Assembly: GCF_000006565.2 (NCBI RefSeq)
Contig: NC_031480.1
Span: 3,383,529-3,447,528 of the forward strand
Source of the DNA: Toxoplasma gondii ME49
Lineage: Eukaryota > Apicomplexa > Conoidasida > Eucoccidiorida > Sarcocystidae
DNA: 64,000 bases
Direction of reading: 5' to 3'
Below the pieces are notes generated by a model, which saw only the letters and a program-made list of their open reading frames with translations, was not told the DNA's origin and searched no databases. Positions 49,694-61,808 of this stretch are shown here, piece by piece (the stretch's first letter is position 1; each line of letters starts with the position of its first letter). A program made the position numbers and the translations under genes.

Positions 49694-50273
49694 TATTTGT
49701 ATAAGTTTGTATGTATGTAGATGTATCGCGAAGGTGAATAAAATTGACAACGGTTACATGACAAGGGGTTTGGAAGCCAGAAGCAGATTCGCTTGTATGT
49801 CTCTGCAGATCTTTTCGTAAAAACTCATGCAGGTAATGAGGGGGCAGCGTATTTCGAGGAACTTGGCAGCCGTTCGTCAGCGCTTCACCATCTTCGGGAC
49901 CTTCCGCCTCACCCGACATTCGTTTCTTTCAGAAAAGACATTTCTGAGTAAAACCATGTCAAACTAGAGGCTGACATTGTTCAAATCTGGCCAGTGCTCA
50001 TGTTCACCGTCACATGCATATCTAAACACACCCACGAAGAAGCCGTTTATGTCCTGAAGAAAGTGTCTCCTGAACTTCGATTTCCCTGCCGCGTATGCGG
50101 CTCCTGAAACTCTGCAAGACGAGTAGACTCCTAGTTCGTTTCTTGAAGGTTTCTGCTTTGCTTATTGGATCCAACGTCTACTGGGTTCGCGTGGTTTCCA
50201 CGTCACCCTGCCAGGTTTCAAAACTGAGCATGATCTCCAGCAGTGTTCCCACACGTTCATCTGCAGGATAACA

Positions 50274-50274
50274 G

Positions 50275-50299
<25 letters not shown>
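50274..50299. repeat. (TA)n microsatellite
   Basis: TA run in an AT-rich stretch (about 50270-50430) between the methyltransferase and dynein genes. Confidence 0.85.
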
Positions 50300-50305
<6 letters not shown>

Positions 50306-50625
50306 GTAAGAGAGACGTAGAATTGTAAATATACATTTCTCTACGCATATACAATATAGATGTATATATAAACATACATTTTTGAATATAAATATATTAA
50401 TGCGTTAATATGTTGTGTTATTTTGAATGATTCAGATTCATTTGCTTGAACACTACGAAACCTTAGCTTTTTTGTGGGTGAACATTTTCATCGGTGAGTA
50501 GCAGTGTAGTCGGAAGAACCCCGTTGTTTGCGTGTCAAGTTCAATCTTACTAAAGACAGAGATGGGGACGCGTCTTCTTTTATTCCAAGAGGTCCTCATT
50601 TCTCGGCGTTCTTTGTTCGCTCGTC

Positions 50626-50961
50626 ATGAAGAGGAGGCACTCTGGTTTCCAGAGAACGAAGGCCCCTTGCTCTCTCGCACTGCGCGTTTCCTCAAGTGTA
50701 CACTGTTCCCTTCTCACGCGATTGCCATCTCTCAGATCGAGCGCAAGACATTGGCCTTTCCGCGAAGCACTGGAGTGGATGTTCCACGCTTTCGATTTCT
50801 CTGCACAGCTTTCGGGTCTTTTCGTGTTTCGAAGTGGTGCATGGGAGAGAGTCCCGTCGAGGGCGGGTGCACAGCAGAACCGTAAAGAACTTGGTTGTCT
50901 CTTATATCTCATTGCGGGTCCCCTGCCGTCTCGGCTCACTGGGCAGAATGTGCGTTTTGAT
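50626..50961 (+). other. Possible exon of an unrecognised plus-strand gene
   Basis: An open stretch from an ATG at 50626 runs 112 codons to a consensus donor, GAT|GTAAGT at 50961/50962. The second half (from about 50750) reads like a folded protein: HWPFREALEWMFHAFDF, then LSGLFVFRSGAWERVPS, then ELGCLLYLIAGPLPSRLTGQ. An internal acceptor at 50808 (CTGCACAG) would make it a shorter internal exon. The end superficially resembles the C terminus of short-chain dehydrogenases (S-x-x-TGQ-x-x-x-D), but no Rossmann GxxxGxG or YxxxK motif lies nearby, so I do not assign it. Confidence 0.25.
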
Positions 50962-52393
50962 GTAAGTTGGTCGTTGTGAATTCCTCATGTATCAGTCAAT
51001 CTGTCAACAAGAGGGAGGTGCAGAGGGAGACAGAACAGCACAAATCTAGGAGAGCTGCGGGTTTAGGGTGGACGAAAAACTGCCTCTCTAACGGTATAGA
51101 GACTCTAGGGCTGCGCTTCTCTGGAAAAAAGATTCTTTTCCGGCTTTCTCTTGCGTTGACACTCACGAGTACGTCCTTGGAAATCCTCTGTTTCTTCGAG
51201 ACTGGTACGTGAAGGGATACCACAAGAACAGTGAAGAACGTGAAGACCGGCTAGCTGTTGGCCGGCGAACCCTCCTTCAGAGAAACTGAGACACCACTTC
51301 GTCTTATCCGTTAACATCAGTCTAATGCCCGTCTTTTCCGTTGATTTGCACTGCGAACATCGGGCTAAAGTGTGGGGGAAAAAGCTTCATTCTTGGAAGG
51401 AACGCCCGAAAAACTGCTCTGACGTCTCTCAGCCGCCAGAGCCTCCCCTCTTTTTCCAGCGCAGCTACCGGCCGCTCGAGAAGCGTTTTCTCGCGCTGAA
51501 GAGAGGGCTTGCGTTATTTCGTCAAGTAAAGGGATTTCTGGATTAATCTCTCTTCTCGTGCGTGTTTCCTTGTGGTTTTTCTCTTTCGTTCGCGACCGCT
51601 GATGCCAACTTTGTCGTGAATCTCCTCGAACACCTGGCAGACACAGCCTGTGCGTTGCGAGGGAAAGCAGCCCTCGGCTTTTCCCGTGCTTTGGAGTTGG
51701 GGAAAGCGCCAGAAAAGCGCAGCGACTGTCGTTTTCCACTAACCCTTTTGTTTCTTTTTCTCGCGGCAAGGACTGGGAGAAAGAAGCCGCGCCCTCTCCG
51801 ACGTTTCTTCGTTTTTTCCGTTCCTGCTGGAGAGAATTCCGCAGAAGCAGGCCCCGTCGCCTTCTCTCGTTTCTCGCTTGTCCTTTTGTCTGTTCCTGAG
51901 GAAACACATCGCCGAGGCGCAATTCGCAGTTCTCCTACACGCTTGCAGAACCTGCAACTTAGTATGTTCCTTGGCGCAGGTACCTTTCACGGCACAGCCC
52001 CAAGAAGTCAAACGCCGCGTCTTCCCGAGTCGTACGCGACTTCAGCGAAGCCTTCCTCATCAGTTTTTTCCTCGCGCTGCTAATCGCATGTGGCAACAGC
52101 AGTTGACAGACGACCCCTCTCCAGTTCCTTTCCTCGAACTTGGTGTGTATACTTCAATCGACTTACATTTCTAGACGCTGGACCGCAAAACTGTGTGAAG
52201 GTCGGGGACAGCCGTCGCAGCCCGAGACATTGAGGCCTTGCCTTTCTCCCGTTTCTCACTTATTTTCCACCCGTTTGAACGCTGGCTTTGCCGGCTCCTT
52301 GTCTCTCTCTCTCCGCCTTCCTGTTCCCTCCACGTCTCCTCTCAGGTGCAGAAGTCCCTTCGTCTCCTGCAAGGCCGTTTCCTCTCCTCCACA

Positions 52394-55300
52394 ATGAGTG
52401 AGAACGACCCCACTCCCGCTGCGGCAGACGCAGAAGCCTCCGAAGGAAATCCGACGCAGGAGGGACAAACTGCGGATCCGAACGAGGCACCTGTCGCTCT
52501 GGAGAAAGCAGCAAGCCAAGGCGACGTTCAGCCCTCTCCCCTGGACGAGGAGAAGCCTGTCCCCTCGTCTCCACGAGAGGCCAGTGAGAAACCAGCCTCC
52601 CCACTTGCTCCCGAGGAGAAGTCCGCGTCGCCTTCGCCACAGCGGGGGCTCTCTGCTGCGTTCAAAACCGCTGCGGCAGCGCAAGAGAAGGGAGACACCG
52701 ACGGTTCTGGCAATCTGCCTTCTCCGAAGCGAGGGACGTCTTTCGCGAAGCCGGTGTCTGCCAAGAGCGCTCCTGCTCGCAACTCAGGCGCAGTGCCTGC
52801 GAGAGGAAAGGATGAGAAGGGATTCGACAGAAGAGATACGCCGCCAACGCCCAAGGCCGCTCCTCTGAGCGCCGCAAACGTCAAAGGAAGTCTGTGGCAG
52901 CAAGTTCTGAACGACGCGAAAACGACGAAAGTCGAACAGCGAGACTCCTACCTCGTCATGCTAGGTTCGCAAAAGAGGCCAAGCTGGGCGGAACGAGACA
53001 CTGCGTAGAAGAGAAGAACGGACGCAAGGGAAGGAGTGTTGAGCAAGCACAGCGGAGGAAAGGTGAAGCGAGCAAGAGGACACAGAACGACAAAAACCGC
53101 GAAACTCGGGTGAAAATAGCAGGGAAAAAGCCACAAGAGAAGAAGCTAAGACGGGAAATTAGCCCGAAACAGAGAAGAAGAAACGCTTGGTGAAGTGGAA
53201 ATGTGCACGCGACCAAGCTTCTCGATGCGAATCGCGCAAGCACACCTCAAGTCACGGTTTCTGTTTCTCTCTACTACGCATCGTTGGCTGACAGCAATTG
53301 TGGGGGGCCCTTGATGGAGGCAACTGAGAGTCCTTTCTTCCTGAAAGTTTCTGCGTTTTCAGACTTTTCTGCGTACCCAGCTGAAGACTTCGCTTTCCTG
53401 TGAGGATGCGTATACACCGCTCTTTCGCCGTTCTCGTTCGTTTTCTCTCTTCTTTCAGGATCTTACGACGTTGGCAAAAGCACGCTGTTGCGACAGCTTC
53501 AAGTGTTGGGAAGCGTCAAACCTCTGTCTTCGACCGAAACGTACACAAATACGGGAGGCGTCTCTTTGCTGGACTTTGCGTACGTCGGACAAAGATGTCT
53601 TGAAGAAGAGGAAGACGTATCGACTGTCGACGCCCACTCTTTCGCAAGCGTGTACATTCTCCAGCATCCCGAACTCGCGTAAGAAAGAAAAACCTTAAAA
53701 AGTCTGCCTTCCACCCTCTGGCGCTGCAACCGCAAAGTTGCTCTTCTCACGAGTGCTTGGAGTTCCAGTTTCGTGTCTCCGACTGTTTCCTTTTTCGCAA
53801 AGAGCTCAAATCAAACGCATGTCGCGTCGGACCTTCTCTTGTGAATTTCCGGAGCGCATGCGCTCTGACGAGCTCTTCTCTGGGTGCCTCGTTTCTCTCG
53901 GTTGGCGCGTCTTTATCCTCGCCTCCAACTCCATCTCTAAACGCCCGGCACGTCCGCATATCCCCACATACATTTACACATCTTATTTCTATATACACAT
54001 GCACATATACATATGCATATATATATATATATATACAGATACAGATACATATATATACATATGCATGCATATACATATACATATATATATATATATTTAC
54101 ATCGACAAGTAGTATGTATCTAAATATATGAATATGCATATGTATACCAGGTAAAGAAAGCTTCAATATCTGGAAGCGCAGTCCAAAAGTTGTAGTGTGT
54201 GTTTTCCGGCAACTGTTGCCACTGTTATAGAGGTATGCACAGATGTTTGTTTGCGGATCTGCGTTGCTTTTTATCGGTGCTGAACTTTTCAAGTGGCGAT
54301 CGACGGGCAAATCGCGTTGTTGAGCAGATGAGAGACTCGCGTTTGGCGCGTGCGTCCGTCGGGTTCGCTTTCCTGGGTGTTTTCTGCGATGGAAGTTCGC
54401 TTTTTTCCTTTTTTTTCAGAGGTCGACTGGCGGAGCTGCTGCCCTCCTCGGCGTTGCCGAATCTCTGCTTTTTGATTTGTCTGGATATGCGGCAGGCCTG
54501 GTGCGCCTTGGACGAAGTGACCAAGTGGTTCCGAGCGGCGGAAAACATCTGCAACACTCTGTTAGCGAAGCAAGACGTCGAGACGCAAGATCGACTTCGA
54601 GACAAAAGTAGGGAGAGACGAGCGAGACGGAGAGAGAGGTGAAAGAAAGGCTGCAGGCAGGAAAGCGGATAAGGGAGGAAAGAGGAAGAAGAGAGAAGAA
54701 GAAGCAGACGAGGAGGCCAAGAAGACGAGTAAAGGAGGAAAGAGCCGGAAGAAGGAGGGAGTCACCAGAGAAGAAAACACGATAGCGGAAGGGAAGAGGA
54801 CCGACAAGGAGAGGAAGACAGAGACAGAGAACGGCGGAAAACGTCGAGGGACGATAGAAGCACAGCGAAAGAGACAGAGCAACAAGAGCGGAAGATACAG
54901 CAAGAGAGGACCCGAGAGAGGAAGTGAAAAGGTTTGAGAAACAGAAGGCGAGAGAGGTAAAGGAGTCAACGGGGACGTCGAACTGAGAGAGAGGGCTGCG
55001 GAACTACGAGAAGGAGGAAGTCGAAGAGAACTAACAAGGAGAAAGAAAATTCTTGTGTGCATGCACGCTGTGCTTTTTTTTCAGTGCAGAGATACCTGGC
55101 GACGTATCGTCGGCATGCGATGAGCAGCGGAGTCACGCGAGCGGTGACGGCGTTGCTGGATCTCCAGAATTTCGGCAGTTGTGCTTCGACTGCTGGCGAA
55201 GAGGTGAGAACTTTTTTTCAACACAAGAAGTTTTCAAAGCCTCGTTGCCTCTCGTTGTCTTGACAGCAAGGCGCGGTTCCTGCGAACGACGCAGCGAAGA

Positions 55301-58300
55301 TGCGAAAAAAAAAGATTTTTTCGATCGCGCAGGAGACGCTCTTGTGCGTTTCTTCTTTTCGTTCGTGCCTGCTTAGGACTTTTGGGACCTTCATCCCTCG
55401 AACTGTGTGCAGAACAACATCGTCTGCAGTCCAGTTGAGTCCTCGAATCAAGGCCGTCTCCCCTCTGCGTGTTGGACCGGTGAACCCGTCTCAGTTTTCT
55501 TGTCTCTGCGGCATGGTGGCTGTACACCGCCGCTCGCTGTGCCGCTTAAGACACCTGAGAGCTGGTGAATTTCAGATTCTCAGGAGCCAGCAGTAAAAAG
55601 GTTTCTCTGGACGTACAGTCCAAGTGGGAGTTCAGGGAATCTTGTGTGGGCGCTTGGACGTCCGTTTCTGAAAAAGCCTTCCTGCGGTGGGTTTTCCACT
55701 TGAACAGCGAGTGTTCTCCGCATCCTACAGTGTGCCGTTTCGCTTTGTACTTCTTGACTCTTTGTTTCAAGCTGGTGAAGACGTTGGAGGCAGAGAAAGC
55801 GACAGAGGCTTCGTCAGACATGGAGATTCCGATTCCGGCGCCGGTCGTCGTCGCAGTCACGCGATCCGACGCCTACCAGCAGTTAAACAGCCGGCAAAAC
55901 TTGGGGCAAATCGACATCATGATGGCTTACCTTCGCCGAGAGTGCCTTAAATTCAACGCTGCGATCGTTGCATGCAGTTGCCGCGACGAGAGAAAGTAAG
56001 GAGAGACACCCGTGGGGATCTCGCCAGTTTGCGGCCCAGGACAGGAGAGAAACTGCGAAGATTTGAGCAGAACCCGACACCTGGGCGCTCCGAAGTGATG
56101 TTCGCGCGTCCGGAGACAGGCTTTGATTTGCCTTTGCTTCTACTCCATAGAGTGTTTCCTTCGGAGTTCGAGGCTCGAATCTGAGGCATTCTAGGCTTAA
56201 AAGGGATGGCAAAAGGGAGGCACACCACCGACTTTGCGTTGAAGCCGTTTAACGCCGCAGAACTCGCGATTCAGATGTGCGATGGAAACAAGCAGCGAGG
56301 GCGTTCTTCCCCCCCCCCCCCCCCGTTAGGTTCACCCGAGCAGTTGCAGGAAACAAAGAGGAAGAGCATCGAACCAAGAGACGAAAACGAGGAATCTGTG
56401 TTCGGAAAATGCTTCGTCCTCACGCGCCTTGTTTGTCGGCCATGGCGGTGGAGAGAGGCTGCCGTAGACGGTGAAACTGTGCGATGTGGGGGCCGACGTT
56501 CTCCTCCGTCAGTTACCCTCGTTCACAGCTGTACAGAGGAGTTGTCGCTAGAGGGAAAACGTAAACAGAGCGGAAAGACGAATTTCCGGTGTGTCGGGAT
56601 TCTTCTGGGTTTAGAAACGGCTCACGGTTGAGAGCTTGTCTTTGTTTAATGACGCCAAGTTCTTTGCAGTGTGATCTCGACAACACGCTGCATAAGAAGG
56701 TCGAGTTTCGCCCGGGAACAACGTTTGCTCTTCTTGTGTTTGTGTTTTCAGCCCAAGGAACATCCTGTTGCTCTATCGCTACTTGATGCATCGTCTCTGC
56801 AACTGCTTTTTCAAGTGAGGAACGTCGACGTTTCTTTCGCAACGGTTTCGTTCTTCCCACTTACCAGCTGGACTTCCACGTGTATGGACTCTCCTAGATT
56901 CCCCCTCGCTCTCTTCGTGAGCGGCTCTCCAGTCCTGTCAAACGCCTCTGAATCCATCAACGGAGGCCGAGTCTGCTCTCTCTGTATTGGGCATCCGATC
57001 AGCTAGACAATCAAAGCGAGACAAAAAACGGTGATCGGCGATAAACGTATATATATATATATATATGTATATGCATATTTAACTGCCTGTATATTGGTAT
57101 GCATATATGTATGTTTATGACTATCTGAATTGACACGTGAATTATACCCGGATTATTTGGTGCATGCCGCAGTCTGGAGAGTTTCTCGCGTTGGTTTTCT
57201 GTCCTGCTTTGATTTATTTTCATTGGTGTGTCCGTTTGCTTCCTCCGCAGGGAGTTGCCAGCAACAGAAGACGTCGAGTCTTTCTTCATGCCTTCCGGAT
57301 GCGACACTGCTGAGGACGTCGAGTAGGTTTTCTTTGTAGAAAGTGCTCTCTCTCTCCAGCTTCGTCGGTCTCGTCCGGTCGTTGTCGGGGAACTGTGTAT
57401 CAGACAATGTATTCTTCTGTTTTCTGCTCTCTCAGGCGTGGCGCAGAGCCAGCGCGAGTCACTCTCAAAGTAGCAGCCGAGAACATGTCCTTGTGCTATT
57501 GTTCTTGTCGCATTGAACGGGTTCTGTTTCCTTCGTTTGATGTGTGGATTTTCAGAAAGGCTGTGCAGCAAACAGTGGCAGGGAGCTTTGAGGTACGGAA
57601 ACGAGTGATGAGAAGCGAATGCGGCAGAAATAGAACGGACAAGGAAGCGAGGAAAATCTTGAAAAAACGACGAATAACAGTCACACCAGACGAGGGTATA
57701 TACAGGGAAGACGACAGGGGCGAAAGTTCATTCTTTGATTCGCGTATCTCTCTTGGCCGCTTGGTTTTGCGTGTTAGTTCATCGCGGGAATGTCCAGAAC
57801 AGGCGACCATTAGGCTTATCGTTGTTAATCGGTTCCTCTTTTTTCTTGTCACAATTTCACGAGGTTTTCGAGCGAACACATTTGTTTTTGGATGTATGTC
57901 GATGATTTATTTTCGTCGTGAGACCATTTTGCGTGCTGGGCGTACAGAAACCGTTTGAGGCGTGGATTACGAGACACATAGAGTCGAAGAAGGTAAGCGT
58001 CAGGGTGGCATCTCCTGTGCGTCTTGTTCGCATTCCCAATTTCGTTTTTCCTGGCGCGTCCTTGCCGTCGTGTCTCCTGAGTGATAGACCCGCGTTTCGG
58101 CGCCTGATATTTTGCCCTGCCTTCTCACTTTCTTCTCTGCTGTTACTTCTTCGTTCCCCGCCTCCCGCTCTGGTCGTCCTTTCGTGTTCTCCCTCGTTTG
58201 CCGCCTTTGGTTTTCTGTCTCGCTGCCACTGTTCTTTACTGTTTTCTCTTCCTCTCGGTTCGTCTGCTGTCACCCGTCCCCTTCTCCATCATCCCGGTAG

Positions 58301-58698
58301 TGCTTTCTTGCTTCTCTGCTTCTCGTCTCTTTTGTGTTTTCCGCGCTCTCCCCTCTCCCCGTCTGGGTCCCTGTGTGTTTCGTATCCGTAACGTCGGTGC
58401 TCGCCTGTCCGTCGTCCTGTCTTCCATGTTTTTTTCGCTGGTCTCTGTACACCTTTCACCTTCAAGCAGCTCGACGACCAAGCGAACACGACAGTGCCTA
58501 TCCAGACGATGCAGGAGTTTCTGCGGCAAATGGAGGAGCAGTTCCCAGCCGCGGCGGTCGCCGCAAAACCGATGGGCGAACGGCGCGTGCCTCTCCTCAG
58601 CGCCATTCCGAATGCGTCGGGAGCCTTAGGAGTGAGAATCAAGCGACTAGCTAAGATCACAGGCGACGTAACATTACATGCCTGAAAGTCTCCACAGT

Positions 58699-58731
<33 letters not shown>

Positions 58732-59944
58732 GCCTGTATATATATATATATATATATATATATGCCAGCATATATGTGATGACGCGTCATGCGCCAGTCC
58801 AGAGAGTGCTCGGGGTCCCGCGGTATCTGTACACCCCGCCAGACAGCGGACATTCGCGCCACGTCTGTGCCTGATGCTGTTTGGGTTTGCACCTCGAAGC
58901 TGACGGAGGGAACCGCTTAAGAATACCTCTGAGGCTACGCGTTCCTCTCAAGTTTGACTGTTGATTATCTAAAGGCTAGTGGTGGTGCATTCGCTCCGCG
59001 TTCGCGGTGTGTTTCTGTTTCCAGAGGACGGAGTCAGGCCGTCGTAGTTTGCAGGCAGGGTCGCAACGTCTTACGATTTCAATTCAGCCGTCAATCAAAT
59101 CTTCGCGCGCCGAGTTGCAGCCTACAAAGACGTTTGTGTCCGGTCCAGGCGCAGAAGGCGGCGTGGAGAAAATTCGGACGCGGGCGGAGGTTCCGCGGCT
59201 GCTCTCTTCCACTCTTGTGACAAAGCCGAGCACCCTGCCGACGAGCAGTTCGACGATCTCGACTGGCGGCGGCGGAGCAGAGTCGGCCTCTCTGCAGAAC
59301 TTTTTCCAGGGGTTGCTAGCCAAAAGTAAGCAAAAACTCCGGAAGAAGACCGAAAAGCCGGCTAGAAAAACGGACACCTCGAGAGCTGCTTTGAGAAAAA
59401 GGAAGAAGCACTGTAACGGCAGAGGGGCGACGGAGCGGTGGTAGTTATATTGGATTTCAAGTGTTCATGACTGGGAGAATGATTCGCATACTATACGTAA
59501 GCGACAGAAGACGATGTGGAGAGGAAGGATAGAGCAGGACAGAGAAGGTGTCGCCAGAGAAAATCGAGAGGAGTCGGAGTGGGAGAAATATACACAGACA
59601 GGGAGGGGGAAGCGCTGGAGCGAGACAATCCTGCAATCAGGATACGTAGCTGTCGAGGTCGAAAAAAGTGAGCCATTTCGGTTTTCCTAATTGGAGAAAA
59701 CAGAAAGAGTGACAGGCACGGCAGCTGGACAGGCAACGACCAGGTCGATGAAGGGAGTTCTCCTGTCCTAAGCTTTTTTGGTGGTGGTGGCGTCCAATGC
59801 GTTCCATGCTTGGTTATGTATTCCTCTCCTTCCCTGCTTCCTCTCCTTTCAGACAAGACAAAGGTTCCCGCGACTCCGCGCGGTCGCGCGCGTCCGAAGG
59901 CAGGTCCCGAAGGAGAACAGAAGAAAGCGCCTGGAGACGCGTAG
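52394..59944 (+). CDS. DLIC: Cytoplasmic dynein light intermediate chain, 697 aa, 12 exons
   Basis: Dynein subunit with a Ras-like G domain that binds the heavy chain and a C-terminal tail that grips cargo adaptors. Exons: 52394-52964, 53459-53678, 54420-54607, 55085-55203, 55772-55995, 56752-56814, 57251-57322, 57556-57592, 57948-57992, 58470-58631, 59025-59325, 59853-59944; total 2094 bases. The start CCACAATGAGT gives MSENDPTPAA. Residues 1-175 are Pro/Ser/Lys-rich and look disordered. Then come WQQVLNDAK and the P-loop GSYDVGKST (191-199), ICLDMRQAW, PVVVAVTRSDAY (TRSD at the G4 position), NILLLYRYLMHRL and FFMPSGCDTAEDVEK, as in animal light intermediate chains. The tail holds SLQNFFQGLLAK (656-667), matching the adaptor-binding helix NFFNSLLSKK of human LIC1. 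The exon 5 acceptor (TTTCAAG) and exon 10 acceptor (CAAG or CAAGCAG) are the least certain joins. Confidence 0.92.
54001..54098. repeat. Compound (TA)n/(CATA)n microsatellite
   Basis: About 100 bases of interrupted TA, CATA and GATACA units in intron 2 of the dynein light intermediate chain gene. Confidence 0.9.
56309..56324. repeat. Poly-C run of 16
   Basis: Sixteen consecutive C in intron 5 of the dynein light intermediate chain gene (55996-56751). Length is prone to slippage and to sequencing error. Confidence 0.85.
57047..57076. repeat. (TA)n microsatellite
   Basis: TA run ending in TGTATATGCATA, in intron 6 of the dynein light intermediate chain gene. Confidence 0.85.
58700..58764. repeat. 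Two-part (TA)n microsatellite
   Basis: Three TA runs separated by TGTA and TGCCTG, about 70 bases past the donor of intron 10 in the dynein light intermediate chain gene. Confidence 0.9.
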
Positions 59945-61808
59945 ACAGAAAAACAAACCAGTGAATTTTATTTCTTTTGCCGCCACACGGTTCTTTCTCT
60001 GGAACTTCGCCTGTTTGGCCGCGTTTATTCGGGATGCAGAACGACAAACGCCGTTGAGACAACAGGAAACCCGAAAACAGCCTAGGCTTTTGTGGTACGT
60101 TCTCTTATTCAAGGCTAGCAGGTGGCCTCCAGTTCTCCAGGCGTGGTAGTGTGAGGTTTCTGCTCTCGAGAAAACATACAGAGTGAAGCAGGAAAAAGGG
60201 ATAAAAAGCGAGTGTGCTACCGGTTTTTACGCGGTCACTTGCGGTTATCACTGTTACGGGACGTGGCGCTGAAAGTAAAGTAGGATCAGGACCACAGTTG
60301 AAACAAAAAGAGCCATTCTTTGTGTGAAGAGAAAACACAAGAGGTTGTGGATGCAGAACAGTGTTTTTTTCAGCCACAGCTGATGTTTCGGTCGTCACCT
60401 TTGTTTGGTTGAAAAAAGTCTTCCGCCGTGTGTCAAGCGTCGTTCGTCGCCAATTGGACGCATGCTCCCAGTGTTTTTAAAAAGAAAAACTACGAGCTTT
60501 TGTTCGTAACAAAAACCATCTCGATCAGGTGCTGAGGCTGAAGGAAGAGCACCTCGGAGCCCTGCGTGAAATTTCGTTCCTCTTTGAGGGTACAACATGC
60601 AAACACCCTAGACAGTCTGATTAAGAATACTAGTGCCACAACCAGAGTTTTCGATGTTGATTTTAGCGGCAGCGAAAGAGAAGCATGTAGTAGTGGACGA
60701 AACAGACAGGCTGTCTAGGCGTTGAGCTCAAAAACAGGGACTGGCAAGACGTAGAAAATTCCTGGGTACTTTTCGGGTAAAGCTGTTAGGACATATTCCC
60801 GATCTGCCTCAAAGATGACCACCCGTTTTGCTGCACGTGGCGAGTCTGTCTGAAAAGAATTCTCCTTTTTAGTCAGAGAGTCGCAGACAGACATTCCAGT
60901 GCACAAAAAGAGCTGGAGAAGTGTTTACAGAAACGCCTTCTTGATGCGGTTCCTCTGTTCAGCCACATGTCAGGGTCAATACTTCGCTACTATTTACTCT
61001 CCTGAAGTTCGTGCCTAATGGGAGCTCCTAGAGCAGGGGTAGCTCTGTCTCAAATCAAATTGTTTAGCGTGTTTCGGTAGTAATTATATGTTTTTCACGG
61101 GCTACGTGAAAGGAAACTGCTCGGCACGCCTGCGACTTCAAAAGTGCCATCATTATCATAGAACAGGCCGAATGCATATTAGGCGTAGACGGCTCTGCAG
61201 TCCGACAGATTCGCGAATTTGCTCGGAGAGCTCTTTTTTTCTAAAGGTAATGCCTAACACGAGGCACACCCTGAAGTGCCTAGAAAATCTGAACATCTGA
61301 GAAAGTGACGAGAATGCGTTACTATCTGAGAACCGTGGTGATATTGGGGGAGTTACTGCAAGCACTTCCGCCAGTTCCCAATAAAGAACTGCATTTACAT
61401 TAGTCACTACAGTGCGACGCCGTTTGCTCCTTTCATCTGCGTGTACTTCCAGGGTACTAACTCGTTAAAAGGTGCACACAGAGCCGGGATCTACTACATG
61501 TATGTACTAAGAACATGATACGGCCCAATCACGATATTGCCGCTGCTAGTGCCAACCGTCTTGTACGGACGACGAGGCTTGCCGCTAGAACCGTCCAAAA
61601 GTATTTCCGGTGAAGATCGCGGGACAAAGTTCCAACCACCCGACAAAGTTCCTGAAGCCAGACGAGAAACTGAATAGAAGAGAGTGGTTATTCCGACGTG
61701 CGTTTTCGCCGGAAAATCAACGTCAGAGAATCGAGAGAAAAGAAACAGGATATTAAAAGAACACCAAACAAGGCGACATGCCGCACACTCGACTGCAGCT
61801 CTCGCGTC
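59945..61808. other. Convergent 3' flanks of dynein and LSm5 genes
   Basis: Holds the 3' UTRs of the dynein light intermediate chain (plus) and LSm5 (minus). Apart from the candidate minus-strand terminal exon at 60715-60849, I see no gene. At 1.9 kb the interval is long enough for a small minus-strand gene. Confidence 0.45.
60715..60849 (-). other. Candidate 3'-terminal exon of an unknown minus-strand gene
   Basis: On the minus strand a good acceptor (GAATTCTTTTCAG, ending at 60850) opens a 44-codon frame ending in TAG at 60717-60715. The peptide is unusually protein-like for its length: AKRVVIFEADREYVLTALPE, then KYPGIFYVLPVPVFELNA. I recognise no family. Upstream exons should lie at 60900-61800 on the minus strand, but none is clear; an alternative 3' exon of LSm5 is possible. 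Confidence 0.3.

Larger units (their letters stand above)
49278..52393. other. Intergenic region with coding-like fragments
   Basis: Begins with the 3' UTR of the methyltransferase and ends with the 5' leader of the dynein gene. TA runs lie at 49677-49693 and 50274-50299. Between about 50530 and 52000 several plus-strand stretches read like exons next to good splice sites. Examples are the piece listed at 50626-50961, a stretch ending at about 51532 before GTAAAG, and about 51598-51720 encoding ANFVVNLLEHLADTACALRG. They may belong to one unrecognised gene, but I could not link them in consistent phase. Confidence 0.4.

Noticed and set aside
50808..50961. Short-chain dehydrogenase C terminus
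   Set aside because: Only the S-x-x-TGQ-x-x-x-D pattern matches; no Rossmann glycine motif or YxxxK was found upstream and the final Gly-Gly is missing.
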